52,312 nt of DNA from UMGS172 sp045636945 (GTDB taxonomy: Bacteria; Bacillota; Clostridia; Oscillospirales; Acutalibacteraceae), in the NCBI GenBank assembly GCA_045636945.1, contig JAZTYO010000028.1, positions 1-52,312 of the forward strand. The letters are read 5' to 3'. The notes below the pieces were generated by a model that was not told the DNA's origin, did no database searches, and worked only from the letters and a program-made list of their open reading frames with translations. The position numbers and the translations under genes are program-made. Shown piece after piece: positions 43,002 through 51,528 of the stretch (position 1 is its first letter; each line of letters opens with the position of its first letter).

Positions 43002-43550
43002 ATGTCTAGAATAGGTAGAAAGCCTATCGCAGTCCCCGCAGGCGTTGAGGTTAAGGTCAACGGAGCAGAGGTTACCGTTAAGGGTCCCAAGGGTACTCTT
43101 ACCCAGAACTTCAGTGAGCGTATGACCATCAAGGTTGAGGGCAGCGAGATCCTTGTTACCCGTCCTTCCGATGAGAAGGAGGACCGTGCACTGCACGGAC
43201 TTACCCGTACACTCGTAAGCAATATGGTCATCGGTGTTACCGAAGGCTTTAAGAAGGAGCTCGAGGTAAACGGTGTAGGTTACCGTGTACAGAAGCAGGG
43301 TAAGAACCTTGTCATGAACTTAGGTTTCTCTCACCAGGTAATTATGCCTGAGGTAGACGGAATCACCATTGACGTTCCCAACCCGAACTCAATCGTAGTT
43401 TCCGGTGCTGATAAGCAGGTTGTAGGTCAGATTGCAGCAGAGATTCGCGAGAAGCGTCCTCCCGAGCCTTACAAGGGTAAAGGTATTAAGTACGTTGGCG
43501 AATACATCCGCCGCAAAGAAGGTAAAGCCGGTAAGGGCGCTAAAAAGTAA
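43002..43550 (+). CDS. rplF: 50S ribosomal protein L6
   Basis: Large-subunit protein near the sarcin-ricin loop and factor-binding site. 182 aa from the ATG at 43002 (GAGGTG upstream); a longer frame from 42945 runs over rpsH. It shows MSRIGRKPIAVPAGV and the C-terminal RPPEPYKGKGIKYVGEYIRR signature. Confidence 0.97.
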   Translation: MSRIGRKPIAVPAGVEVKVNGAEVTVKGPKGTLTQNFSERMTIKVEGSEILVTRPSDEKEDRALHGLTRTLVSNMVIGVTEGFKKELEVNGVGYRVQKQGKNLVMNLGFSHQVIMPEVDGITIDVPNPNSIVVSGADKQVVGQIAAEIREKRPPEPYKGKGIKYVGEYIRRKEGKAGKGAKK

Positions 43551-43568
43551 TAAAGGAGAGAAAATAAA

Positions 43569-43928
43569 ATGGTTTCTAGACCTGATACTAACAAAGCACG
43601 TCTCAAGAGACATGCTCGTGTACGTGGCAAGATCAGTGGTACTGCTGAGTGCCCCCGTCTTGATGTTTTCCGCTCCAACAGCAACATTTACGCCCAGCTT
43701 ATCGACGATGTAAACGGAGTTACTTTGGCTGCTGCTTCTTCTCTTGAGAAGGAGTTCGGCGGTGCCAAGGGTAACAAAGAAGAAGCCCGTAAAGTTGGAC
43801 AGTTGATTGCTGCACGCGCTGCAGAGAAGGGTATTGAAGTTTGCGTATTTGACCGCGGCGGATATATCTATCACGGCCGTGTCAAGGAGCTGGCCGAAGG
43901 AGCCCGCGAGGGCGGCCTCAAGTTCTAA
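43569..43928 (+). CDS. rplR: 50S ribosomal protein L18
   Basis: 5S rRNA-binding protein. 119 aa; RHARVRGKISGTAECPRLDVFRS at the start, NIYAQLIDD, and the C-terminal FDRGGYIYHGRVKELAEGAREGGL. AAGGAGAG precedes the ATG. Confidence 0.98.
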   Translation: MVSRPDTNKARLKRHARVRGKISGTAECPRLDVFRSNSNIYAQLIDDVNGVTLAAASSLEKEFGGAKGNKEEARKVGQLIAARAAEKGIEVCVFDRGGYIYHGRVKELAEGAREGGLKF

Positions 43929-43946
43929 AGAAGGAGGAGAATACTT

Positions 43947-44450
43947 TTGGCTACTATGATCGACGCATCCACTATGGATCTTAAAGAAAAAGTTGTTGCC
44001 ATTAACCGTGTTTCCAAGACTGTTAAGGGTGGACGTATTATGAAGTTCGCGGCTTTGGTAGTTGTTGGTGACGGTAACGGCACTGTAGGCTTCGGTGTTG
44101 GAAAGGCAGGAGAAGTTCCTGACGCAATCCGCAAGGGCATCGAGGACGCAAAGAAGAACCTCATCAAGGTTTCCTTGAAAGGTACTACCATTCCCCACGA
44201 GATTCTCGGTGTTTACGGCGCAGGCTCCGTTCTTATGAAGCCCGCTGCCCCCGGTACCGGTGTTATCGCCGGAGGCGCTGTCCGTGCAGTTGTTGAAACT
44301 GTCGGCATCACCGATATCCGTACTAAGGCTCTCCGCACTAACAATCCTTACAATGTTGTAAGAGCTACCATCGAAGGACTCAAGGCTCTCCGCACCGCTG
44401 AAGAGGTTGCTGCAATCCGCGGAAAGACCGTTAAAGAAATCTTAGGTTAA
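43947..44450 (+). CDS. rpsE: 30S ribosomal protein S5
   Basis: Body protein involved in decoding accuracy. 167 aa, starting at TTG (43947), because AAGGAGG lies 9 nt before it and 18 nt before the next ATG. Segments KEKVVAINRVSKTVKGGRIM, GDGNGTVGFGVGKAGEVP and PAAPGTGVIAGGAVRAVVE are typical. Confidence 0.97.
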   Translation: MATMIDASTMDLKEKVVAINRVSKTVKGGRIMKFAALVVVGDGNGTVGFGVGKAGEVPDAIRKGIEDAKKNLIKVSLKGTTIPHEILGVYGAGSVLMKPAAPGTGVIAGGAVRAVVETVGITDIRTKALRTNNPYNVVRATIEGLKALRTAEEVAAIRGKTVKEILG

Positions 44451-44464
44451 GGAGGACGAGAACA

Positions 44465-44647
44465 ATGGCTAATCTTAACGTAAAGCTGGTTAAGAGCCTG
44501 ATTTGCTGTAAGCCTGATCAGATCGCAACCGCCAAAGCCCTCGGACTTCACAAGCGCGGCGATTCGAGCGTACAGCCCGACAACGCAGCCACCCAGGGTA
44601 AAATCAAAAAAATCATCCACCTCGTCGAGGTAACAGAAGCTAACTAA
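44465..44647 (+). CDS. rpmD: 50S ribosomal protein L30
   Basis: 60-aa small large-subunit protein. The KLVKSLICCKPDQIATAKALGLHKRGDSS pattern matches L30, including the conserved helix; its C-terminal VTEAN is normal. AAGGAGG precedes the ATG. Confidence 0.97.
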   Translation: MANLNVKLVKSLICCKPDQIATAKALGLHKRGDSSVQPDNAATQGKIKKIIHLVEVTEAN

Positions 44648-44660
44648 GGAGGTGCGAACT

Positions 44661-45101
44661 ATGAAAATTCATGAGCTTAAAGCCGTTGAAGGTTCTACCA
44701 AAGAGGTAAAGCGCATCGGTAGAGGTCATGGTTCCGGCAATGGTAAAACTGCCGGTAAGGGACACAAAGGTCAGAAGGCACGTGCAGGTCGTGGTCAGAG
44801 ATTCGGTTTTGAAGGCGGTCAGATGCCCCTTCAGAGACGTGTTCCCAAGAGAGGTTTCAATAATATTTTTGCCTCTGAGTATGCAACCGTTAACATCGCA
44901 GCACTCAATGTATTTGAGGATGGTGCAGTGGTTGACGCAGCAGCTCTCATCGAAAAAGGCATTATCAAGAAGGAGTATGACGGACTTAAAGTTCTTGGCA
45001 ACGGCGAGTTGACTAAGACAATAACCGTAAAGGCAGTTGCCTTCTCTGCCGCTGCAAAGGATAAAATCGTAGCAGCCGGTGGAAAGTACGAGGTACTTTG
45101 A
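44661..45101 (+). CDS. rplO: 50S ribosomal protein L15
   Basis: Late-assembly protein. 146 aa from the ATG at 44661, 7 nt after AAGGAGG; the in-frame GTG at 44652 overlaps that site. KRIGRGHGSGNGKTAGKGHKGQKAR and GGQMPLQRRVPKRGF identify it. Ends one base before the secY ATG. Confidence 0.97.
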   Translation: MKIHELKAVEGSTKEVKRIGRGHGSGNGKTAGKGHKGQKARAGRGQRFGFEGGQMPLQRRVPKRGFNNIFASEYATVNIAALNVFEDGAVVDAAALIEKGIIKKEYDGLKVLGNGELTKTITVKAVAFSAAAKDKIVAAGGKYEVL

Positions 45102-45102
45102 T

Positions 45103-46383
45103 ATGTTAGAGACAATCAAGAATGCATGGAAGATCGTTGATCTTCGTAAAAAGATTCTTTTCACTCTCTTTATTATCATTATTTTCCGTATCGGTTCGGT
45201 AATTCCCGCTCCTTTCATCAATCCTGATGTCATCAGCGAGTCTATGAAGTCCGGCGAGAATGTTGTTTTCAGCTTTCTTGCTACTTTAACCGGTGGTGGA
45301 TTGCAGTACGGTGCAATTTTTGCAATGGGTGTTACCCCGTACATCAACTCCTCCATCATTATGCAACTTCTCTCGGTAGCTATTCCTTACCTTGAGAGAC
45401 TGTCCCGTGAGGGAGACGAAGGTCGCAAGAAGATTGCAAAGTACACCCGTTTCGTAACCGTACTTCTCGGTCTCATTCAGGGTACTGCCTTCTATATCTA
45501 CCTCAACAACAGCAAGATGCTCGATATCACTGGCACTGGTGCTAAGTGGTTTGCCGGTATCGTAATCGTTCTTACCCTCACAGCAGGTTCCGCACTTGTT
45601 ATGTGGTTGGGTGAGCAGATTGACGAAAAGGGCATTGGCAACGGTATCTCCGTTCTCTTGTTCGCCGGTATTCTTTCCAGATTCCCCCAAGCCGTTATGT
45701 TGCTTGTTAGCTGGTGGGAATACTCATGGATCGGTACCATCGCAGTTGTTTTGGTATTCCTTCTCGTTATTGCCTTCATCGTTTGGATGTCCAACGCAGA
45801 ACGCAGACTGCCTGTTCAGTATGCAAAGCGCGTTGTCGGACGTAAGATGTACGGCGGTCAGAACTCACATATTCCCATTAAGGTTAATATGTCGGGTGTT
45901 ATGCCTATCATCTTTGCCAGCTCCATTCTGATGATTCCTACTATGATTTTGTCCTTCAAATCGGACAAGACGACCACATTCGCTAAGATTCTCGAACTGT
46001 TCAGCACTCAGGGTGTTTTCTATGCAGTATTGTACTTCGCAATGATCATTGCATTTGCTTACTTCTATGTAACCATTCAGTACAATCCTGTTGAGATGGC
46101 TAATAACCTCAGAAAGAACAGTGGCTCGATCCCCGGTATCCGTCCCGGTCAGCCTACTTCCGATTTCATTCAGAAGGTTCTGTCCCGTGTAACACTTATC
46201 GGTGCTCTTTGCCTCAGCGTTATCGCTGTTGGACCGATCTTCCTGAGCTTTACAAGCGATATTTTCAAGAACATCTCGGTTGGTGGTACTTCGGTACTCA
46301 TCGTTGTCGGTGTTGCTCTTGAAATGGTCAACAATCTTGAATCTCAGATGATGATGCGCCACTACAAGGGCTTCCTTGATTAA
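45103..46383 (+). CDS. secY: Preprotein translocase channel SecY
   Basis: Ten-span membrane channel for Sec-dependent export. 427 aa from the ATG at 45103; a longer frame from 45079 runs over rplO. The plug/TM2 region (GGGLQYGAIFAMGVTPYINSSI), the GNGISVLLFAGI segment and the cytosolic loop PVQYAKRVVGRKMYGGQNSHIP with the conserved Arg used by SecA are present. It follows rplO with almost no gap. Confidence 0.98.
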   Translation: MLETIKNAWKIVDLRKKILFTLFIIIIFRIGSVIPAPFINPDVISESMKSGENVVFSFLATLTGGGLQYGAIFAMGVTPYINSSIIMQLLSVAIPYLERLSREGDEGRKKIAKYTRFVTVLLGLIQGTAFYIYLNNSKMLDITGTGAKWFAGIVIVLTLTAGSALVMWLGEQIDEKGIGNGISVLLFAGILSRFPQAVMLLVSWWEYSWIGTIAVVLVFLLVIAFIVWMSNAERRLPVQYAKRVVGRKMYGGQNSHIPIKVNMSGVMPIIFASSILMIPTMILSFKSDKTTTFAKILELFSTQGVFYAVLYFAMIIAFAYFYVTIQYNPVEMANNLRKNSGSIPGIRPGQPTSDFIQKVLSRVTLIGALCLSVIAVGPIFLSFTSDIFKNISVGGTSVLIVVGVALEMVNNLESQMMMRHYKGFLD

Positions 46384-46395
46384 GAGGTAACAACT

Positions 46396-47028
46396 ATGAA
46401 ATTGATACTTCTTGGTGCTCCCGGTGCTGGTAAAGGCACACAGGCAGAAATCATCTGCGATAAACTTTCGATTCCCACTATCTCAACTGGAAACATTATC
46501 CGTGAGGCTATGAAGAACGGTACTGAGATGGGAATCAAGGCCAAGGCTGCTGTTGAAGCCGGTCAGCTCGTTTCGGATGATGTTGTAATCGGCATCATCA
46601 AGGAACGTTTGGCTCAGGATGACTGTAAAAACGGTTTCATCCTCGACGGTTTCCCCAGAACAATTCCTCAGGCCGAAGCACTCGATGCCCTCGGAGTCGA
46701 AATCGACTGTGTTCTTGACATTGATGTTAAGGATGAGGCCATCGCAGCCCGTTTGGGCGGACGTCGTGTATGTCCCACTTGCGGAGCCAGCTACCATCTT
46801 GAGTATAAGAAACCCTTGAAAGAGGGTATCTGTAACCAGTGTGGTGCCGAGCTCATCCAACGTAAGGACGATGCACCCGAAACCGTGCTTGAGCGTCTCG
46901 CAATCTACCACGAGCAGACCGAGCCGCTTAAATCCTACTATCAGAAGACCGGCAAGCTGAAATCAGTTGCAGGTCAGGAAGAAGTAGCAGACACTACCAA
47001 GCTTGTTTTCGAAGCATTAGGTATCTGA
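46396..47028 (+). CDS. adk: Adenylate kinase, zinc-type lid
   Basis: Interconverts ATP+AMP and 2 ADP. 210 aa with P-loop GAPGAGKGTQ at residues 7-16, the AMP-binding DGFPRTIPQA segment, and a LID carrying two CXXC pairs (CPTCGASYHL, CNQCGAEL) that form the zinc site of Gram-positive Adk. GAGGT precedes the ATG. Confidence 0.98.
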   Translation: MKLILLGAPGAGKGTQAEIICDKLSIPTISTGNIIREAMKNGTEMGIKAKAAVEAGQLVSDDVVIGIIKERLAQDDCKNGFILDGFPRTIPQAEALDALGVEIDCVLDIDVKDEAIAARLGGRRVCPTCGASYHLEYKKPLKEGICNQCGAELIQRKDDAPETVLERLAIYHEQTEPLKSYYQKTGKLKSVAGQEEVADTTKLVFEALGI

Positions 47029-47030
47029 TA

Positions 47031-47780
47031 ATGGTAGTGCTCAAAACTGCCAGAGAGCTGGCAATTATGAAAGAAGCCTGCGTTATTTCGGCACAGGCAC
47101 TAAAGCTTATAGGTGAGGCGGTCGAGCCGGGAGTCTCCACTCTGGAGCTCGACCAGTTAGCCGAAAAGTTTATAAGAAGTAAAGGTGCAAGACCTAACTT
47201 CAAAGGACTTTACGGCTATCCGGCAACCGCCTGCATATCTATAAACAACGAGGTAATTCATGGCATACCTGCCAAAAATCGCATTCTTAAAGCGGGCGAC
47301 ATCGTAAGTGTCGACCTCGGTGCGGAGTTTGAAGGATATAACGGTGACAATGCTGCCACTTTTGCCTGCGGTGACGTTAGTGACGAAGCAAAGCGGCTGA
47401 TGGATGTGACACGCGAGAGCCTTTACGAAGGTATCAAGCATGCACTCCCCGGCGGCAGAGTCGGTGATATATCCTATGCAGTTCAACAGTATGTCGAGTC
47501 TCGCGGTTACTCGGTGGTACGCAAATACGTTGGCCACGGCGTAGGCACGAGTCTTCATGAAGCCCCGGAGATACCCAATTTCGGAGTATCCGGCAGAGGA
47601 GTACGTCTTGTTCCCGGCATGACGATAGCAATCGAACCAATGGTTAACGCCGGTTCGTTTGACGTAAAGGTTATGCCCGACGGATGGACAGTATTAACCT
47701 CGGACGGTTCGCTTTCAGCTCATTTTGAGCATACCGTAGCAATAACTGCTGACGGTCCCAAAATTATGACATTACCGTAA
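47031..47780 (+). CDS. map: Methionine aminopeptidase, type I
   Basis: Removes the initiator Met from new proteins. 249 aa with the five metal ligands in the usual places: VSVDLGAEFEGYNGDNAATF (two Asp), HGVGTSLHEAPEIPNFG (His and the substrate His), AIEPMVNAG (Glu) and AHFEHTVAI (Glu). The ATG starts two bases after the adk stop, with only AGGT as ribosome binding site, so it likely depends on adk translation. Confidence 0.97.
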   Translation: MVVLKTARELAIMKEACVISAQALKLIGEAVEPGVSTLELDQLAEKFIRSKGARPNFKGLYGYPATACISINNEVIHGIPAKNRILKAGDIVSVDLGAEFEGYNGDNAATFACGDVSDEAKRLMDVTRESLYEGIKHALPGGRVGDISYAVQQYVESRGYSVVRKYVGHGVGTSLHEAPEIPNFGVSGRGVRLVPGMTIAIEPMVNAGSFDVKVMPDGWTVLTSDGSLSAHFEHTVAITADGPKIMTLP

Positions 47781-47795
47781 TTTAGGAGGAAAGCT

Positions 47796-48056
47796 ATGCT
47801 GCCCGCAAGAGGAACGATAATCTGTTCAAAGGCCGGTAGGGACAACGGGAAGTTTATGATAGTTTTAGGCGATAAAAACGGTTCAATACTTGTCGCAGAC
47901 GGCAAAGAAAGACCGATTGAACGTCCTAAATGCAAGAACATTAAACACGTTTCGTTGACCAGCCATACTGTTTCAGAGGAACAGATGCTCACAAACAGAT
48001 CAATACGACACGCTTTGATAGATTTTCAAAGCCTACACTGTCAAGGAGAGATTTGA
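47796..48056 (+). CDS. KOW-domain RNA-binding protein (L14e-like)
   Basis: 86-aa protein with an N-terminal KOW motif (GTIICSKAGRDNGKFMIVLGD) resembling archaeal/eukaryotic L14e and found in Clostridia between map and infA. A ribosome-associated role is inferred from its location. AGGAGG precedes the ATG. Its stop lies directly before the infA ATG. Confidence 0.88.
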   Translation: MLPARGTIICSKAGRDNGKFMIVLGDKNGSILVADGKERPIERPKCKNIKHVSLTSHTVSEEQMLTNRSIRHALIDFQSLHCQGEI

Positions 48057-48275
48057 ATGTCCAAAGAGGATATGATTGAATTGGAAGGAACAGTCGTTGA
48101 GGCAATGCCTAACGCCATGTTCAAGGTTGAAATTCAGGGAGGACACCAGATCCTTGCCCACATTTCCGGTAAATTGCGTATGAACTTCATCCGCATTCTT
48201 CCCGGTGATAAGGTAACGGTCGAAATGTCACCCTACGATCTGACAAAGGGACGCATTACTTGGCGTTCCAAGTAA
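48057..48275 (+). CDS. infA: Translation initiation factor IF-1
   Basis: 72-aa OB-fold factor that blocks the A site during initiation. Diagnostic segments: DMIELEGTVVEAMPNAMFKVE, GHQILAHISGKLRMNFIRILPGD and VEMSPYDLTKGRITWR. The ATG follows the KOW gene's TGA without a gap; AAGGAGAG is inside that gene's end. Confidence 0.98.
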   Translation: MSKEDMIELEGTVVEAMPNAMFKVEIQGGHQILAHISGKLRMNFIRILPGDKVTVEMSPYDLTKGRITWRSK

Positions 48276-48306
48276 GTCGGACAAACATTTTTGGAGGTAA
48301 ATTAAG

Positions 48307-48420
48307 ATGAAAGTCAGACCTTCTGTCAAAAAGATGTGCGATAAGTGCAAAGTTATCAAGAGAAAGGGACGTATCATGGTTATCTGTGAGAATCCCAATC
48401 ACAAGCAGCGCCAGGGTTAA
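48307..48420 (+). CDS. rpmJ: 50S ribosomal protein L36
   Basis: 37-aa zinc-ribbon protein, short enough to be missed by length filters. MKVRPSVKKMCDKCKVIKR, then IMVICENPNHKQRQG, with the Cys-Cys-Cys-His zinc set intact. GGAGG lies 8 nt before the ATG. It sits between infA and rpsM as in most bacteria. Confidence 0.97.
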   Translation: MKVRPSVKKMCDKCKVIKRKGRIMVICENPNHKQRQG

Positions 48421-48454
48421 TCCTGCGCAACTTAGAATGAGAGGTGCATTATAA

Positions 48455-48823
48455 ATGGCGCGTATAGCTGGTGTTGACCTTCCGAATAATAAGCGAGTCG
48501 AAATCGGACTTACCTACATTTTCGGTATTGGTCTTACAACATCCAAAAAGATTCTTGCAGATACAGGTATCAACCCTGATATCCGTGTAAAGGATCTTAC
48601 CGAGGACGATATCTCCAAGCTTCGTGAGTATATCGACCATAATCTTCAGGTTGAAGGTGATCGCCGTCGTGCAATCGCTTTCGATATCAAGAGACTTGTC
48701 GAAATCGGCAGTTTCCGTGGCAGCCGTCATAAGAAGGGCCTTCCCGTAAGAGGACAGCGTTCTAAGACCAATGCCCGTACCCGCAAAGGTCCTAAGAAGA
48801 CCATTGCTAACAAGAAGAAGTAA
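48455..48823 (+). CDS. rpsM: 30S ribosomal protein S13
   Basis: Head protein contacting P-site tRNA and the 50S bridge. 122 aa; ARIAGVDLPNNKRVEIGLTYI start, and the C-terminal RGSRHKKGLPVRGQRSKTNARTRKG segment. GAGAGGTG precedes the ATG. First gene of the alpha-operon part. Confidence 0.98.
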   Translation: MARIAGVDLPNNKRVEIGLTYIFGIGLTTSKKILADTGINPDIRVKDLTEDDISKLREYIDHNLQVEGDRRRAIAFDIKRLVEIGSFRGSRHKKGLPVRGQRSKTNARTRKGPKKTIANKKK

Positions 48824-48840
48824 GGGGGAGGAAGAATAAT

Positions 48841-49230
48841 ATGGCTAAACAGACAACAATCCGCAGACGCCGTGAGAAGAAGAACATTGAGCGCGGTGCT
48901 GCCCATATTCAGTCAACCTTCAACAATACTATTGTTACTATTACCGATGTAAACGGTAATGCACTTTCTTGGGCTTCCGCTGGTGAGCTTGGCTTCCGCG
49001 GTTCCAGAAAGTCTACTCCTTTCGCAGCACAGAGTGCAGCAGAAACCGCTGCTAAGGCTGCTATGGAGCATGGCCTTAAGTCAGTTGAAGTATACGTCAA
49101 GGGTCCCGGTGCCGGACGTGAAGCAGCAATTCGTGCTCTCCAGTCCGCAGGTCTCGAGGTTAGCATGATTAAGGATGTTACCCCGATTCCTCACAATGGT
49201 TGCCGTCCTCCCAAGAGAAGACGTGTCTAA
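48841..49230 (+). CDS. rpsK: 30S ribosomal protein S11
   Basis: Platform protein near the mRNA exit. 129 aa; GAAHIQSTFNNTIVTITD, GFRGSRKSTPFAAQ, KGPGAGREAAIRAL and the C-terminal PIPHNGCRPPKRRRV identify it. GGGGGAGG lies upstream of the ATG. Confidence 0.98.
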   Translation: MAKQTTIRRRREKKNIERGAAHIQSTFNNTIVTITDVNGNALSWASAGELGFRGSRKSTPFAAQSAAETAAKAAMEHGLKSVEVYVKGPGAGREAAIRALQSAGLEVSMIKDVTPIPHNGCRPPKRRRV

Positions 49231-49248
49231 TTTTTTGGAGGTGTAAAT

Positions 49249-49875
49249 ATGGCTAGATATACCGGTGCAGTTTGCAGACTTTGCCGTCGCGAGGGTCAGA
49301 AATTGTTCCTCAAGGGTGAACGCTGCTACTCCGAAAAGTGTTCCATTGGTCGTAGAGAGTATGCTCCCGGCCAGCATGGACAGGGACGTAAAAAGACTTC
49401 CGAGTACGGTTTGCATCTTCGCGCAAAGCAGAGAGCAAGACGTTACTATGGTGTAAACGAGGTTCAGTTCAGCCACTATTTTGAGATGGCTAAGCGTAAA
49501 GTCGGCGTTACCGGCGAGAACCTCCTCAGAATTCTCGAGTCAAGACTTGATAATGTAGTTTACAGAGCAGGTCTTGCATCCTCCCGTGCTGAGGCAAGAC
49601 AGCTTGTTGGTCACGGTCACTTTGAGGTAAACGGCGGTCGCGTTGACATTGCTTCTTACCTTTTGAAGGCAGGCGACGTTATCACCGTTTGTGAGAAGAG
49701 CCGTTCTTCTGAGAAGATTAAGGCAGTCCTCGAGGCAAATGCAGGTCGTCCTGTTCCTTCTTGGCTTGATGCTAATGCAGAGGGCTTCTCTGTTAAGGTT
49801 GTTAACCTTCCCGATCGTGATGCTATCGACGCTCCCGTTGATGAGCAGCTCATCGTCGAGTTCTACTCTAAATAA
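49249..49875 (+). CDS. rpsD: 30S ribosomal protein S4
   Basis: Primary 16S rRNA-binding assembly protein. 208 aa of the zinc-binding (C+) form, with CRLCRREG and CYSEKCSIG near the N-terminus, and the S4 RNA-binding motif RLDNVVYRAGLASSRAEARQ. In E. coli S4 represses the alpha operon. A 156-nt folded spacer separates it from rpoA. Confidence 0.98.
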   Translation: MARYTGAVCRLCRREGQKLFLKGERCYSEKCSIGRREYAPGQHGQGRKKTSEYGLHLRAKQRARRYYGVNEVQFSHYFEMAKRKVGVTGENLLRILESRLDNVVYRAGLASSRAEARQLVGHGHFEVNGGRVDIASYLLKAGDVITVCEKSRSSEKIKAVLEANAGRPVPSWLDANAEGFSVKVVNLPDRDAIDAPVDEQLIVEFYSK

Positions 49876-49895
49876 TAAAGTTTATATGTGTTTCA

Positions 49896-49990
49896 CTCGG
49901 CTTTCTTTTGAAAGCCGAGGGCACTAGACTTTAATATTAATCATTTGATGAACACGATTTATGCACGGTGCGATTCCGCACAGAGCACCG
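49896..49990 (+). promoter_or_regulatory. Hairpins in the rpsD-rpoA spacer
   Basis: The spacer has a perfect 10-bp hairpin (49896-49905 with 49910-49919, TTTT loop) with no T-run after it, then a second element with two mutually exclusive pairings: GTGCG/CGCAC (49968-49972 with 49977-49981) or CGGTGC/GCACCG (49966-49971 with 49985-49990). It may be an RNA processing site or a translational control element for rpoA. No small ORF or clear promoter is seen. Confidence 0.4.
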
Positions 49991-50031
49991 TTGCTTAATA
50001 AAATTTAATAGTGCGGAGAAATGGAGCTTTT

Positions 50032-50979
50032 ATGATAGAAATTGAAAAGCCCAGAATTGAAACACTGGATATGACGCCTGATGGCAAATACGGCAGATTT
50101 ATTCTTGAGCCGCTTGAGAGAGGTTACGGTACTACCATTGGTAACAGCCTTCGTAGAACCCTCCTGTCTTCTTTGCAGGGCGTTGCTGTTACTTCCATTA
50201 AGATCGACGGTGTTCAGCACGAGTTCTCGACCATCCCTCACGTTAAAGAGGATGTTACCGAGATCGTTCTCAACATCAAAGGTCTGACCGCTAAGCTTCA
50301 TTCAGACAGTGTAAAGACTGTTTACATTGAGGCTGAAGGTCCTTGTGAGGTCACTGCTGCTTCTATCAAGGCAGACAGCGAGGTCGAGATTCTCAATCCC
50401 GAACTGCACATTGCTACCTTGGATGAGGGTGCAAAGCTTTGCATGGAGCTTACTCTTGACAAGGGTAGAGGATATGTACCGGCCGAAATGAACAAGACCG
50501 AGCATACCCCTATCGGTGTTATTCCTGTTGACTCCATTTACAATCCTGTTGTTAAAGCCGACTACAGCGTTGACAATACTCGTGTCGGACAGCAGACTGA
50601 CTATGACAGACTTACCATTGAGGTTTGGACCAACGGTGTCCTCACTGCAAAGGAAGCAGTATCATGGTCTGCCAAGATCCTCACTGAACATCTCAAACTT
50701 TTCACCGATCTTTCTGCGGATGCATCCAATAGCGAGATCATGGTTGAAAAGGCCGGAGACGCAAAAGATAAGATCCTTGAGATGACCATTGAAGAGCTTG
50801 ATCTGTCGGTACGTAGCTTCAACTGCTTGAAGCGTGCCAACATCAACACGGTTGAAGACCTCACCGAAAAGACCGAGGAAGACATGATGAAGGTCAGAAA
50901 CCTCGGAAGAAAGTCGCTTGAAGAAGTTGTTGCCAAGCTTCAGTCTCTTGGCTTTACTTTGAAGAGTGACGATGAATAA
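50032..50979 (+). CDS. rpoA: DNA-directed RNA polymerase alpha subunit
   Basis: Scaffolds RNA polymerase assembly. 315 aa from the ATG at 50032 (MIEIEKPRIE); a GTG at 50011 is in frame but poorly placed. The N-terminal domain shows RFILEPLERGYGTTIGNSLRRTLLSS; the C-terminal domain has RSFNCLKRANINTVEDL and RNLGRKSLEEV, the determinants that bind UP-element DNA and activators. Confidence 0.98.
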   Translation: MIEIEKPRIETLDMTPDGKYGRFILEPLERGYGTTIGNSLRRTLLSSLQGVAVTSIKIDGVQHEFSTIPHVKEDVTEIVLNIKGLTAKLHSDSVKTVYIEAEGPCEVTAASIKADSEVEILNPELHIATLDEGAKLCMELTLDKGRGYVPAEMNKTEHTPIGVIPVDSIYNPVVKADYSVDNTRVGQQTDYDRLTIEVWTNGVLTAKEAVSWSAKILTEHLKLFTDLSADASNSEIMVEKAGDAKDKILEMTIEELDLSVRSFNCLKRANINTVEDLTEKTEEDMMKVRNLGRKSLEEVVAKLQSLGFTLKSDDE

Positions 50980-51006
50980 TAGCTTTCTTATTAAGGAGTG
51001 AGTTAA

Positions 51007-51351
51007 ATGCCCGGAACCAGAAAACTCGGTAGAACCAGCGATCACAGAACTGCAATGCTCAGAGCTATGGTTACTTTCCTTCTTGAGAACGGAAAGATCG
51101 AGACCACCGTTACCAGAGCTAAAGAAGTTTCTGCTATGACCGAGAAATATATCACACTCGCTAAGGATAACAATCTCGCTAATTACAGACAGGCACTCGG
51201 TTTCATCACCAAGGAAGATGTTACTAAGAAACTCTTCGATGAAATCGCACCTGCATATGCTGAGAAGAACGGCGGTTACTGCCGTATCACCAAGACCGGC
51301 CCTCGCCGTGGTGACGCAGCTGAGATGGCTATCATTGAGCTTGTGAAGTAA
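51007..51351 (+). CDS. rplQ: 50S ribosomal protein L17
   Basis: Large-subunit protein near the tunnel exit. 114 aa in the short bacterial form; MPGTRKLGRTSDHRTAMLRAMVT, TRAKEVSAMTEKYITLAK, and the C-terminal KTGPRRGDAAEMAIIELV. Last gene of the superoperon, followed by a strong terminator. Confidence 0.98.
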   Translation: MPGTRKLGRTSDHRTAMLRAMVTFLLENGKIETTVTRAKEVSAMTEKYITLAKDNNLANYRQALGFITKEDVTKKLFDEIAPAYAEKNGGYCRITKTGPRRGDAAEMAIIELVK

Positions 51352-51365
51352 TTTCTACTGTATTT

Positions 51366-51400
51366 AAGACCGAACGTATAATGCGTTCGGTCTTTTTTGC
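51366..51400 (+). terminator. Terminator of the ribosomal superoperon
   Basis: An 11-bp perfect stem (51366-51376 with 51384-51394), 7-nt loop and a T-run (part of the stem plus TTTT) lie 15 nt after rplQ. Confidence 0.9.
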
Positions 51401-51467
51401 TTTCGTATGACAACCACTGGCTCTGCCAGTGGGGAAAAGAGCTTTAGCTATGGACATAATAAAAACT

Positions 51468-51517
51468 CCTTGGTATATTGAAGTTGAGGTTCGCCAACCC
51501 AACAAAATATACCAAGG
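51468..51517 (+). repeat. Inverted repeat in the tnpA leader
   Basis: CCTTGGTATATT (51468-51479) and its perfect complement (51506-51517) enclose a smaller GGTT/AACC hairpin and end 11 nt before the tnpA ATG. In IS200 a comparable leader stem blocks ribosome access and keeps transposase low. Confidence 0.7.
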
Positions 51518-51528
51518 ATGTCCTAGCC

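Noticed and set aside
43389..44198. A 269-codon minus-strand frame across rplF, rplR and rpsE
   Set aside because: Spans three certain ribosomal genes in antisense; Ser/Leu-rich composition and no ribosome binding site.
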